A stretch of 21,664 nt of DNA from an uncultured Clostridium sp. (GTDB taxonomy: Bacteria > Bacillota > Clostridia > Clostridiales > Clostridiaceae). Position 1 is the first letter of the stretch; the number at the start of each line of letters is the position of its first letter. Made by a program: the position numbers and the translations under genes. Of this stretch, positions 1-7,724 are shown piece by piece. The notes below the pieces were generated by a model. That model saw nothing but the letters and a program-made list of their open reading frames with translations. It ran no database searches and was not told where the DNA came from. The stretch is taken from positions 1-21,664 of the forward strand of contig CAKVFO010000050.1 of assembly GCA_934746785.1 (NCBI GenBank). Reading direction: 5' to 3'.

Positions 1-27
1 TTGCTTTTAGAACCTTTTGCATGGCTT

Positions 28-73
28 ACAAAGTGGCTTCCTGCGCTGAAAAGCGTGGCGTCAGCCACTTTGT
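28..73. other. Long GNRA-capped hairpin of unknown role
   Basis: An 11-bp perfect outer stem (ACAAAGTGGCT at 28-38 pairing with 63-73) encloses an asymmetric internal loop (TC against CGTC). Inside that is a 7-bp inner stem (41-47 with 52-58, including two G-T wobbles) closed by a GAAA tetraloop at 48-51. The first 90 bases are clearly richer in G and C than the surrounding AT-rich DNA. It could be the end of a structured RNA beginning before the window, a repeat-element hairpin, or a strong terminator of an upstream gene, since a T-rich TGTTCTTTTG follows. I do not recognise a named RNA family. Confidence 0.45.
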
Positions 74-149
74 TCTTTTGCTTGTTGAATCAAAGGAGAA
101 AATGTTGGAAAATATACATAGATATATTTTTACTTTTAGAGGTGACATC

Positions 150-1292
150 ATGAAAAACGATAAGTTTTTAGGGAATGGACAGAATTTGGAAGTTAAAAAG
201 GAGCGTTTATACTATCTTGATTATTTAAAACTATTTTTAATAACTATAGTAGTTTCGCATCATTCTTTAGAAGCATATATGCCTAAGAGTGAATGGCAGT
301 ATAAAGATATAGTGCAAAGCAGATGGTTAGAAAATATTCATGTTATAAATATGACCTTCTTAATGGGAATTTTCTTCTTTATTTCAGGGTATTTAGTAGT
401 TAATTCTATAAAAAAGAGAAGTGCAAAAGATTTTATTTTATCAAAGGCAAAATATTTATTATCACCAATTATTCTTATAGGAGCTGTAATTGTACCATTG
501 CAGAATTATATTGTTGGACGTGCAATGAATAAAATTAATAGTAGTTTTTTTGATTATTATATAAAGATATATTGGGGAACAGGAATTATGACTTATGAAC
601 ATGGCTGGTATGTATTAAGCTTGTTTTTATTTTCCATATTGTATTTAGTGTTTAAAAGTGTAATAGGTGAAAAGGCTATTAAGAGTATAGGAAGGTTAAG
701 CTTTAAAAAGTTATTTATTACTTCAATAGTTATAGCAGTATGTACATGTGTAATGCATATGTATTATTCCTTTGATCAGTGGATAGTAGTATTAGGGTTT
801 ATCGGATTAGAACCAGTACATTATCCTCAGTATATAATTTTATTTATAACAGGAGCTATTGCTTATGAAAATAATTGGCTGGATCAAATAACAGATAAGA
901 TGGGATGGACAGCCTTATCGTTTGGACTAGCAGTAGTGGCATTTATATGTTGTAAAGACTTATTTAATATTGAAATTATAAATAAGATATATGCATCCTA
1001 TTATATATATGAAGCATTTGTAGCTATAGCAATTTGCATTGGATTATTATTTATATTTAAAAAATATTTTAATGGGGAAAATAAGGTTTTTGTTGAGTTA
1101 TCTAAATGTACTTTTGGTGTATATGTATGGCATATTTTCTTTGTATTCATATTCCAACTTTTATTAGGACAATGTGAACTAACTGCAATATTAAAGTATC
1201 TAATAGTAACAATATTATCAATAATAACAACTTTTACTTTTGTATATTTAAAGAAAAAATTAATTAATAGAAGAGAGAGGGCTGCCAGTTAA
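150..1292 (+). CDS. Acyltransferase-3 family integral membrane protein
   Basis: A 380-residue polytopic membrane protein of the acyltransferase_3 (PF01757) type, which O-acylates sugars or cell-envelope polymers at the membrane. Typical marks are the N-terminal YYLDYLKLF, the first-helix SHHSLEAY where a catalytic His is expected, the FISGYLVVNS segment, and about ten hydrophobic helices ending in a basic tail. I chose the ATG at 150 because it follows AGAGGTGA (138-145) by 4 nt. An in-frame ATG at 102 sits only 3 nt after GGAG, and the reading frame is open further upstream through the hairpin. The last residues are encoded by DNA that belongs to the following HAD gene remnant in another frame, so the C-terminus has been altered by a rearrangement. 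The substrate cannot be told from sequence. Confidence 0.85.
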   Translation: MKNDKFLGNGQNLEVKKERLYYLDYLKLFLITIVVSHHSLEAYMPKSEWQYKDIVQSRWLENIHVINMTFLMGIFFFISGYLVVNSIKKRSAKDFILSKAKYLLSPIILIGAVIVPLQNYIVGRAMNKINSSFFDYYIKIYWGTGIMTYEHGWYVLSLFLFSILYLVFKSVIGEKAIKSIGRLSFKKLFITSIVIAVCTCVMHMYYSFDQWIVVLGFIGLEPVHYPQYIILFITGAIAYENNWLDQITDKMGWTALSFGLAVVAFICCKDLFNIEIINKIYASYYIYEAFVAIAICIGLLFIFKKYFNGENKVFVELSKCTFGVYVWHIFFVFIFQLLLGQCELTAILKYLIVTILSIITTFTFVYLKKKLINRRERAAS

Positions 1293-1683
1293 AAAAGGAG
1301 TATATGAGCTACTTTCGTATTTAAAAGAAAATAACTATGAAATTGGACTAGTATCTTCTACTAAGAAATCATTAGTAATGAGTAATTTAAAGAAAATAGA
1401 TATCCAGAAGTATTTTTCAGAAATTACTACAGGGGATATGGTTGAAAACGGGAAGCCAGCACCTGATATTTACATAATGGCATGTGAGAAATTTAATAAA
1501 AAACCAGAAGAATGTATAGCAATTGAAGATTCTATTAATGGAGTTACAGCAGCATTAAGATCTGGAATGAATACTATAATGGTTCCAGATATAGTTCAGC
1601 CTGATGAAGAAATGCTTAAAAAGGTATTTAAGAAATGTGATTCATTATTAGATGTAAAAGAATTTTTAGAAAATAGTAATTAA
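1273..1683 (+). pseudogene. HAD-superfamily phosphatase, C-terminal remnant
   Basis: In one open frame from about 1273 the sequence reads as the cap-to-C-terminal part of a beta-phosphoglucomutase-like HAD hydrolase: a helix leading to LVSSTKK (motif II Ser/Thr), then GKPAPDIY (motif III Lys), then IAIEDSINGV (motif IV acidic loop) and a C-terminal helical tail. The N-terminal third is absent, including the nucleophile DxD motif I and most of the cap. In its place is the 3' end of the acyltransferase in a different frame. The first ATG in frame (1378) has no ribosome binding site and would drop motif II. It is a non-functional 5'-truncated remnant, produced by a deletion or an insertion that joined the two genes near 1262-1276. 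Confidence 0.85.
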
Positions 1684-1688
1684 AATTA

Positions 1689-1724
1689 CCCCCAAAATCT
1701 TGTTAAAAGTAAGAGTTTTTGGGG
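1689..1724 (+). terminator. Rho-independent terminator
   Basis: CCCCCAAAA-t-CTT (1689-1701) pairs with AAG-ag-TTTTTGGGG (1711-1724), followed by an AT-rich tail containing ATTTTT. It closes the acyltransferase/HAD-remnant transcript. Confidence 0.75.
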
Positions 1725-1794
1725 ATAATTATTTTTCAAATGTTGATAACTATTAATTTCTGATTTCATACATAGAAATACATATTCTAGGTAA

Positions 1795-1815
1795 ATTATA
1801 TCATTGTGATATAAT
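1795..1815. promoter_or_regulatory. Perfect dyad upstream of the glycosyltransferase
   Basis: ATTATATCA, a 3-nt spacer (TTG), then TGATATAAT form perfect 9-bp inverted arms. The right arm contains a -10-like TATAAT about 36 nt before the ATG at 1851, with a possible -35 (TTGATA, 1743-1748) too far upstream to pair cleanly. It may be an operator over the promoter, but AT-only dyads arise easily in DNA this AT-rich. Confidence 0.35.
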
Positions 1816-1850
1816 GAAAAAATAAAAGTAAATTATTGAAGGGAAGAATT

Positions 1851-3764
1851 ATGAAAAATAGAATAAGGAATATTTTTAAAGAAACTAAAGTTAAAAACAT
1901 TAAAGTTTGGGTATCATTTTTTATAGCTATAATTTTCATAGCATTAGTTTCAACATCATCTTTAGTTATTAATAGAGAGAGCAAGTTTACTAGTATATCA
2001 TCAATAGGATTTTTAATAGTGCTTAGTTTATTTGCAAACTTCATTTTATATTCAATTATAAAGAAGTGTTATGAAATTTCTATTAAGGGTAAAGTAAACA
2101 GATATTATATTATAGGAAGTATAGTTTCTGTAATAGCTGTAAGTTCAATTTATATTTATAGCATAGTATCTAGAGAGATGATTTATTTCTGGGATTTTTC
2201 AAACTATTATAAGATTCAAATGTATTTAACAGATGTTTTTTCTCAAAATATATTTATGGGAATTAAAAGCGTAGTGAGATCCTTATTATTAGATGATTAC
2301 AGCTGCTTTATATGTATCTTTTTAGCAGCACCATTTGTTTTAATATCAAAGTTAAATGTAAATGGATATATAATAGAATATTTAATTCTAGGGGTAATAC
2401 CTGTTGTATTAACTTTTAATATGCTTGTTTATAAATTAATAGAAGTATTTAAGGTCAAAAGAGGAAAGCTTGTATATACATTAACCATGATAACTATAGT
2501 ACTTTTCCCATTACTTCATTATTCAGCATTAATAGGACAGCCAGATGTGTATGGATTAATTTTTGTGAATTTAATACTATTAATTACTCTTGATTATGAT
2601 TTCTCAGAGGTAGAAGTAGAGAGATTAGTATTGATATTCATAACAACTTTAGCATTAATCTTTACAAGAAGATGGTACATGTATTGGATAGTAGGATATT
2701 ATGTTTCATATGCTTTAATACTTATAATAAAAGGTATTATTAATAAAAAGTCTATTAAGAATCTAATGGTGTTTGGAGCTATAAGTGCTGTTTTATGTTT
2801 AGTATTATTAGCACCAATGATTTTAAAGATATTAATATATGATTATGGTGAACATTATCAAGCATATAATCTAGGGGGATTAAGCTATGAGATAGGAAAT
2901 CAAATTAACTATCTAGGATATGCAATGATGTTTATGGTTTTAGCAGGGTTTATTCTAGGAATAATCAAAAAAGAAACTAGAGATTTTGCTATTATTATTT
3001 TAGGAACTCTTGTTATATCAATGATTTTCTTTACTAATGTTCAGAATGCAGGTTATCATCAATCTTTAATTTTTGCACCAGAGTATTTATTATTTATTTT
3101 TATTCTATATACTTTTATATCAAAATTAAGCAGCGATGTATTTGTAAATATAATATCTATAATATCTATAATTTTAGGAATAATAGTAGCAGCAAATTTC
3201 TCTTTTGCTATTCAAGGAAAGACTGCAAATGGATTATTTTCTAATGCTGACTTAAGACCAATAGTAAGAGATGACTTTAAAGATATAGAAGAGGTAATGA
3301 ACTTTATAGATACTAATGTTACTGAAGAAAATACTATGTATATAATTCCTCATGGAGAAAAGTATAATCCAGATATATTTAGAAATTTTAATCTGCCTGA
3401 GAAGATAGATAATAAGATATCTTATGGTTCGGCTATATTAGGAACACATACTTTTCCAGTAGAATTTTTAACTTCAAAATATATATTAACGTGTAATCCA
3501 ATAGATGATTCAGATCATTCACCTACATCTATTGTTAAAAATTTAGATACTGCTTTGAATCATTTAAAAGAAGAGGGCAAATTCAAATTTGTAAAAAGAT
3601 TTGATTTTAGTAATGGATATGTTTTTGAATGTTATGAAAGAGTAGAAAGTGCAGATTTAGAAGAGATAAATTACTTAAAAGACCTATTTAGATATCAAAG
3701 TGAAAGATTCCCTGATATGTTTGAAGGAATATTAAACGGATATGCTCAAAATTTAAATAAATAA
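1851..3764 (+). CDS. Polytopic membrane glycosyltransferase (GT-C-like)
   Basis: A 637-residue membrane protein with about eleven to twelve hydrophobic helices in the first 455 residues and a soluble C-terminal domain of about 180 residues. After the third helix there is an acidic extracytoplasmic loop with WDFSNYY, similar to the acidic loop that binds the lipid-phosphate donor in GT-C enzymes (PMT/ArnT-like). I infer transfer of a sugar from a polyprenyl-phosphate carrier to an envelope glycan or protein; donor and acceptor are unknown. The ATG at 1851 is preferred over an upstream TTG at 1836 because GAAGGGAAG lies just before it. The gene stands alone between two terminators. It could also be an uncharacterised polymerase-like envelope protein. 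Confidence 0.65.
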   Translation: MKNRIRNIFKETKVKNIKVWVSFFIAIIFIALVSTSSLVINRESKFTSISSIGFLIVLSLFANFILYSIIKKCYEISIKGKVNRYYIIGSIVSVIAVSSIYIYSIVSREMIYFWDFSNYYKIQMYLTDVFSQNIFMGIKSVVRSLLLDDYSCFICIFLAAPFVLISKLNVNGYIIEYLILGVIPVVLTFNMLVYKLIEVFKVKRGKLVYTLTMITIVLFPLLHYSALIGQPDVYGLIFVNLILLITLDYDFSEVEVERLVLIFITTLALIFTRRWYMYWIVGYYVSYALILIIKGIINKKSIKNLMVFGAISAVLCLVLLAPMILKILIYDYGEHYQAYNLGGLSYEIGNQINYLGYAMMFMVLAGFILGIIKKETRDFAIIILGTLVISMIFFTNVQNAGYHQSLIFAPEYLLFIFILYTFISKLSSDVFVNIISIISIILGIIVAANFSFAIQGKTANGLFSNADLRPIVRDDFKDIEEVMNFIDTNVTEENTMYIIPHGEKYNPDIFRNFNLPEKIDNKISYGSAILGTHTFPVEFLTSKYILTCNPIDDSDHSPTSIVKNLDTALNHLKEEGKFKFVKRFDFSNGYVFECYERVESADLEEINYLKDLFRYQSERFPDMFEGILNGYAQNLNK

Positions 3765-3823
3765 AAATAGGGGATGTATCAAAAGGCATTTACCATAAAT
3801 ATCTTTTTGATACGCCCCTATTT
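3765..3823. terminator. Bidirectional terminator
   Basis: A 20-bp near-perfect stem (3765-3785 with 3803-3823, core AGGGG and GTATCAAAAG) sits between the convergent glycosyltransferase and xylanase genes. A and T runs on either side let it work in both directions. Confidence 0.85.
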
Positions 3824-3824
3824 A

Positions 3825-4937
3825 TTAGTTCCATTTTAAATAATCTACATAAGCATCCCATTGACCATCATCAGAAGTAACAACTAGTTCAACTTGATGA
3901 TTTCCAGCACTTAGCCATGTACCATTTTGTATAGTATATTCAGTAGGATATGATCCACCATAATAGAATGTACCTCTGTATTGACCATCAATCTTTAGGT
4001 CAACTTTAGCCATTTTACTATTATTTGAGCATCCACGAAGTGTGAAGTTGTGGTTTCCTTGTGAAAAATATTGAGTAAATTTACAAGAATCATTATTTGC
4101 ATATAAAGCAACTCCATTAAATGGAGTATTTATTTTGCCGGTATATTGTCCGCTTAATTGCATATTTTCACATTCTTTTTTGTTACTAGAAGTTTGTTGT
4201 TGTTGTTGTTGCTGTTGGGAGTGGTTAGATGAATTACCACTTGATATTGCTCCACCTATAGTCATGTTATTTTTATAAACATTAGCACTTCCGCTACTTT
4301 GGTATCCTTCGATATTAAGAGCAGCTTCGTAAAGTTTTCCAAGGCGCATACCTTTCTTTTCCCACTCTTGGAAGTGTTTACTTACAGAAATTGTTCCGCT
4401 AGTACGTTTAGATGTACGAACACTCCAGTATTGTTTGAAAGTTCTAGTTCCTTCTATTGATGGTTGGTTTACACGAGTAGTTTCATATACATCATAAGTT
4501 CCACCATCAACAAAGATTGTTCCCTTTGAACGAGCTCCTGGTGGACGCCAGCTTCCCCAACTGTCTACGATATAGTATTCAACTAATGGACTTTTTGTCC
4601 AGCCATAAACACATAAGTATGAATTACCAGATGGTTTATAGTCACAAGCATAATCTATTGATATGTTACCAAGTTGTTGATAAGTTTTAGTACAATCAAA
4701 TTTTTTCCCTTTACGGAAGAGTGCGTTACCAATATTGTTCCAAGAACAACTAAAGTTACCGCCGCCTTTAAGTTCCATACTTGTATTCCCATGGTCTTTC
4801 CATAATTCATAGTTATATCCACCTTCATTACCAGTTGAATTATTATATAATTTTTGACCAGCATAAGCATTTACTGAGGGGATAGCAGTAAGAACCATTA
4901 AGGCAGAAATAACTACAGTGATTATTTTTTTCTTCAT
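3825..4937 (-). CDS. Secreted GH11 endo-1,4-beta-xylanase with CBM36-like domain
   Basis: A 370-residue secreted enzyme that cleaves internal beta-1,4 bonds in xylan. Residues 1-26 form a Sec signal peptide (MKKK, hydrophobic core, cleavage near AYA-G). Residues 30-228 are a GH11 jelly-roll: PLVEYYIVDSWG holds the nucleophile Glu120 and NIEGYQSSG the acid/base Glu210, with FKQYWSVRTSKRTSG between them. A Ser/Asn linker with eight consecutive Gln follows (241-248). The C-terminal about 115 residues resemble CBM36, a calcium-dependent xylan binder: ECENM opening, GVALYANNDS, and the terminal DDGQWDAYVDYL. The ribosome binding site AGGAGG lies 7 nt before the start. It is divergent from the GH13 gene. 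The GH11 assignment is secure from both catalytic motifs; CBM36 rather than CBM6 is a family-memory call. Confidence 0.95.
   Translation of the reverse strand: MKKKIITVVISALMVLTAIPSVNAYAGQKLYNNSTGNEGGYNYELWKDHGNTSMELKGGGNFSCSWNNIGNALFRKGKKFDCTKTYQQLGNISIDYACDYKPSGNSYLCVYGWTKSPLVEYYIVDSWGSWRPPGARSKGTIFVDGGTYDVYETTRVNQPSIEGTRTFKQYWSVRTSKRTSGTISVSKHFQEWEKKGMRLGKLYEAALNIEGYQSSGSANVYKNNMTIGGAISSGNSSNHSQQQQQQQQTSSNKKECENMQLSGQYTGKINTPFNGVALYANNDSCKFTQYFSQGNHNFTLRGCSNNSKMAKVDLKIDGQYRGTFYYGGSYPTEYTIQNGTWLSAGNHQVELVVTSDDGQWDAYVDYLKWN
4194..4217 (-). repeat. Trinucleotide CAA/CAG repeat encoding polyglutamine linker
   Basis: Eight consecutive Gln codons (CAA, CAG, then six CAA on the coding strand) make the linker between the xylanase and binding domains. 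A pure triplet run can change length by slippage without shifting frame. Confidence 0.85.
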
Positions 4938-5157
4938 GATATTACCTCCTTTTATTGGATATTTTAATATATAATAAATATGGTGTAAGGGGAGAGGGCG
5001 TAAGAAAATAAAATAGAATAATAAATTAATTTAAAAATTAATTTTTGCGATTTAAGAATATATAAAGGTAAATTACGATAAAATATGTTAATGTACAATA
5101 CATTGGGATAATGTTACTATAAAGTTAAAATAATATATATAATTGAGGTGATAGATT
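4938..5157. promoter_or_regulatory. Divergent promoter region, xylanase / GH13
   Basis: These 220 bp serve two genes read away from each other. On the minus strand the xylanase has AGGAGG at 4945-4950 and an AT-rich -10-like stretch near 4965-4980. On the plus strand the GH13 gene has GAGGTGAT at 5145-5152, 5 nt before its ATG. A short dyad, AATGTA-CAA-TACATT (5090-5104), lies ahead of the GH13 gene. I see no convincing CcpA (cre) site. Confidence 0.5.
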
Positions 5158-7050
5158 ATGGAACAATGGCTAAATAGTATCTATACAGATGGAACAAAAT
5201 ATTTTGTAAGCAATCCATTACCTAAAAAGGGCGAAGAGGTTACTATATCTATAAGGATGTTAGAAGATTCTCCAGTTAAAACAGTTTTATTAAGAACTAA
5301 ATTAAATGGTATAGAGCAATTAATTACAATGGAAAAATACAAAGTTAAAAATAAATTAGCTTACTATAAAGCAAGTGTAAAAGTATATGAAGATGTACTT
5401 CAATATCATTTCTATATAGCTACAGAAAACATGATTTACTATTATAATCAGAAGGAAATCACTACTTATATTCCAGATGAAACTTACGATTTTAAAATAC
5501 TAGTAGATTATAATCAGCCATCTTGGGTAAAGGAATCAGTATTTTATCAAATTTTTCCCGATAGATTTTGTAATGGAAATAAGGAGTTAGATATAAAATC
5601 TGGTGAGTATACCTTTGATGGACATAAAACTATTCATGTAGATAACTGGGATACAGTTCCTGCATCTTATGAGGAAAGTTTTTGTTTAGATTTTTATGGT
5701 GGAGATTTAGAGGGGGTAAAAAAGAAAATACCTTATTTAAAGAAACTAGGAGTTAATGCTTTATATTTAAATCCTATTTTTTATGCAGCAACAGTTCATA
5801 AATATGACTGTTTAGACTATTTCAAAGTTGATCCACATCTAGGAGGAGATGAAGCTTTAGCTAACCTTTCTAAAGCACTTCATGAAAATGATATGAAACT
5901 TATTCTTGATGTATCCATAAATCACACAGGAACAGCAAATAAATGGTTTAATAAAGAAGGTATATTCTTTGATAAAAGCGTAGGAGCTTATAATAACAAA
6001 GATTCTAAGGAAAGAAACTATTATTTTTTCAAGGATAATAATGAATATAAATCATGGTTTGATGTAGAAACCTTACCTACTCTTAATTATACTTCAGAAG
6101 AATTAAGAAATATTATATATAAGTCAGAAGATTCATTAGTTAAGAAATGGCTTAAGCCTCCTTACAATATAGATGGTTGGAGATTTGATGTTGCTGACAT
6201 TATGGCAAGGAATGATGAATTGCAGTTACATCATGAAGTATGGCCTGGCATAAGAAAGAGCATTAAAGAAACTAATAAAGATGCATATATATTAGCAGAA
6301 CATTGGGGAGATTGTGCTGAATTTTTAAAAGGAGATGAGTGGGATTCTCCAATGAATTATTTTGGATGTACAAGACCTATAAGAGAGTTTTTAGGAGAAA
6401 CTGATCTTTTAAATCAAAGGAATAAAACATTAAGAAATATTAAATATAAAATGACAGCAAAGGACTTAAGCAATCGTATAATGGAGCATTTATCTAAACT
6501 ACCAACAGTTATTCAAGAAAATCAATTTAACCTTTTAGATAGTCATGATATACCAAGACTTCATAATAATAAAGAAATTAATTTTGAAGAATATAGAGGT
6601 GCAGTAATTATGTTATTTACTTTGATTGGCTGTACTAATATCTACTATGGAGATGAAGTAGGCCTTGATGGAAGAACTAATGACATGGAAGGATGCCGTT
6701 ATCCTATGAATTGGCATGCTGATTTAGATAGTTCTGTTTACTATAACTTATATCATAAATTAGCTCATATAAAGAAAAATAATAAGGCATTTACTGAAGG
6801 TGGATTTAAGATAATAAGTAATGATGATTATGTATTTTCCTATGCAAGATTTACTGAGGATAGTTTATGGATAATGATTGTATCTACTGATGAGGAGGAA
6901 AGGGAAATAGAAATTCCTATAAATATATTTGGTAAAGAAGTATTTAATAAAAAGGAAGATGAATTTGGAAGAAAGCTTAATTATAGATTAGAAGATGGGA
7001 AGATAATTTTAAAAGTACTACCTCATTGTGGATATATATTTGAAGTATAA
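5158..7050 (+). CDS. GH13 neopullulanase / cyclomaltodextrinase-type alpha-glucanase
   Basis: A 630-residue cytoplasmic enzyme (no signal peptide) that probably hydrolyses maltodextrins, cyclodextrins or pullulan fragments after import. Residues 1-115 form a beta-rich N-terminal domain like CBM34. The (beta/alpha)8 barrel starts at WVKESVFYQIFPDRF (about 124). The four GH13 regions are all present: DVSINHTG (region I), GWRFDVAD with nucleophile Asp344 (II), ILAEHWGD with acid/base Glu381 (III) and LLDSHDIPR with Asp464 (IV). A C-terminal beta domain ends the protein. Strong ribosome binding site at 5145. The neighbouring secreted xylanase suggests a plant-polysaccharide diet, but the two substrates differ and there is no shared operon. 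Exact specificity within GH13_20-like enzymes cannot be fixed by eye. Confidence 0.92.
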   Translation: MEQWLNSIYTDGTKYFVSNPLPKKGEEVTISIRMLEDSPVKTVLLRTKLNGIEQLITMEKYKVKNKLAYYKASVKVYEDVLQYHFYIATENMIYYYNQKEITTYIPDETYDFKILVDYNQPSWVKESVFYQIFPDRFCNGNKELDIKSGEYTFDGHKTIHVDNWDTVPASYEESFCLDFYGGDLEGVKKKIPYLKKLGVNALYLNPIFYAATVHKYDCLDYFKVDPHLGGDEALANLSKALHENDMKLILDVSINHTGTANKWFNKEGIFFDKSVGAYNNKDSKERNYYFFKDNNEYKSWFDVETLPTLNYTSEELRNIIYKSEDSLVKKWLKPPYNIDGWRFDVADIMARNDELQLHHEVWPGIRKSIKETNKDAYILAEHWGDCAEFLKGDEWDSPMNYFGCTRPIREFLGETDLLNQRNKTLRNIKYKMTAKDLSNRIMEHLSKLPTVIQENQFNLLDSHDIPRLHNNKEINFEEYRGAVIMLFTLIGCTNIYYGDEVGLDGRTNDMEGCRYPMNWHADLDSSVYYNLYHKLAHIKKNNKAFTEGGFKIISNDDYVFSYARFTEDSLWIMIVSTDEEEREIEIPINIFGKEVFNKKEDEFGRKLNYRLEDGKIILKVLPHCGYIFEV

Positions 7051-7073
7051 AAGGTTATCACGAGGTGTTAAGA

Positions 7074-7190
7074 ATGAAATTGATAGCTAAAGGAAATACT
7101 GCTGAAGTCTATGATTATGAAGATAATAAAATATGTAAGCTATTTTATTATGGTTATTCTGAAGAGGCTATAAGGAGAGAAAAGTGGTAA
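7074..7190 (+). pseudogene. Phosphotransferase-family (APH-like) N-terminal stump
   Basis: A 38-codon frame preceded by CGAGGTG. Its product starts KLIAKGNTAEVYDYEDNKICKLF, cut here into the glycine-rich nucleotide-binding strand pair (GNTAEVYDY) and the ATP-anchoring Lys strand (ICKLF) of aminoglycoside/choline-kinase-like phosphotransferases. The family is normally 230-300 residues, so the whole C-lobe with the catalytic HxD is missing. The stop overlaps the start of the next gene, so a deletion seems to have fused the 5' end of this kinase to the acetyltransferase. Not expected to be active. Confidence 0.65.
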
Positions 7191-7621
7191 TTAGAGAAAT
7201 TAAAAAAGATGAATTAGAAGAATTACTAAGTTTATATAAATATTTAAAAAGTGATGATATACCAGAAAAAAGTCATGAAGTAAATCAGGTATGGGAAAAC
7301 ATTATGAATTTTAATGGACAGCATATAATTGTTGCTGAAGAGAATAAGAAAATAGTTTCTTCATGTGTTGTAACAATAATACCAAACTTAACTCATAATC
7401 ATAAGTCATATGCATTTATAGAAAATGTAGTGACAGATGAAAACTATAGAAAACGAGGATTTACTACAGCATGTTTAAACTATGCTAAGGAATTAGCAAT
7501 AAAAGAAAACTGCTATAAGTTAATGTTACTTACAGGCTCAAAAAGAGAGAGCACCTTAAACTTTTACGAGCAAGCTGGTTATAACAAAAAGGATAAAACT
7601 GCGTTTATACAGTGGATATAG
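7184..7621 (+). CDS. GNAT-family N-acetyltransferase
   Basis: A 145-residue single-domain GNAT enzyme that moves an acetyl group from acetyl-CoA to an unknown amine. The core reads IIVAEENKKIVSSCVV (beta2-beta3), FIENVVTDENYRKRGF followed by TACLNYA (beta4 and the R/Q-x-x-G-x-G/A pyrophosphate loop, here RKRGFT), then LMLLTGSKRESTLNFYEQAGY (beta5-alpha4), the last motif being a common GNAT ending. The likely start is GTG at 7184 with GGAGAGA just upstream. It overlaps the phosphotransferase stump by 7 nt and is probably translated from the same transcript. The substrate is not predictable. Confidence 0.85.
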   Translation: MVIREIKKDELEELLSLYKYLKSDDIPEKSHEVNQVWENIMNFNGQHIIVAEENKKIVSSCVVTIIPNLTHNHKSYAFIENVVTDENYRKRGFTTACLNYAKELAIKENCYKLMLLTGSKRESTLNFYEQAGYNKKDKTAFIQWI

Positions 7622-7643
7622 ATATCTACTGTAAGCAAAAAGT

Positions 7644-7684
7644 TATCCCCAGAAGTTACTTTAGACAAAGGACTTCTGGGGATA
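7644..7684. other. 13-bp perfect hairpin between GNAT and cat genes
   Basis: TATCCCCAGAAGT (7644-7656) pairs perfectly with 7672-7684 around a 15-nt loop. No T run follows on the plus strand; on the minus strand the stem is followed by ACTTTTTGC. It may be a weak terminator for the GNAT gene or a leader structure for the chloramphenicol acetyltransferase, whose start is 40 nt downstream. It does not pair with the cat ribosome binding site (GGGAGAG). Confidence 0.6.
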
Positions 7685-7724
7685 GGTAATATGAAATCAA
7701 TTATATTTAGTTGGGAGAGAGAAA

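Noticed and set aside
21..149. Upstream extension of the acyltransferase frame through the hairpin
   Set aside because: It would translate a strongly base-paired region, has no ribosome binding site for the first ATG, and the ATG at 150 has AGAGGTGA at good distance. The sequence before 150 does not look like part of the family.
1796..2044. Minus-strand open frame opposite the glycosyltransferase start
   Set aside because: A low-complexity hydrophobic shadow of the real gene, overlapping its promoter.
5024..5046. AAATTAATTT repeats upstream of the GH13 gene as an operator
   Set aside because: The sequence is purely A/T and self-palindromic by composition; such runs are expected by chance here.
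4938..5157. CcpA cre site controlling xylanase and GH13 genes
   Set aside because: I looked for the TGnAAnCGnTnnCA-type pattern and found no acceptable match in the shared upstream region.
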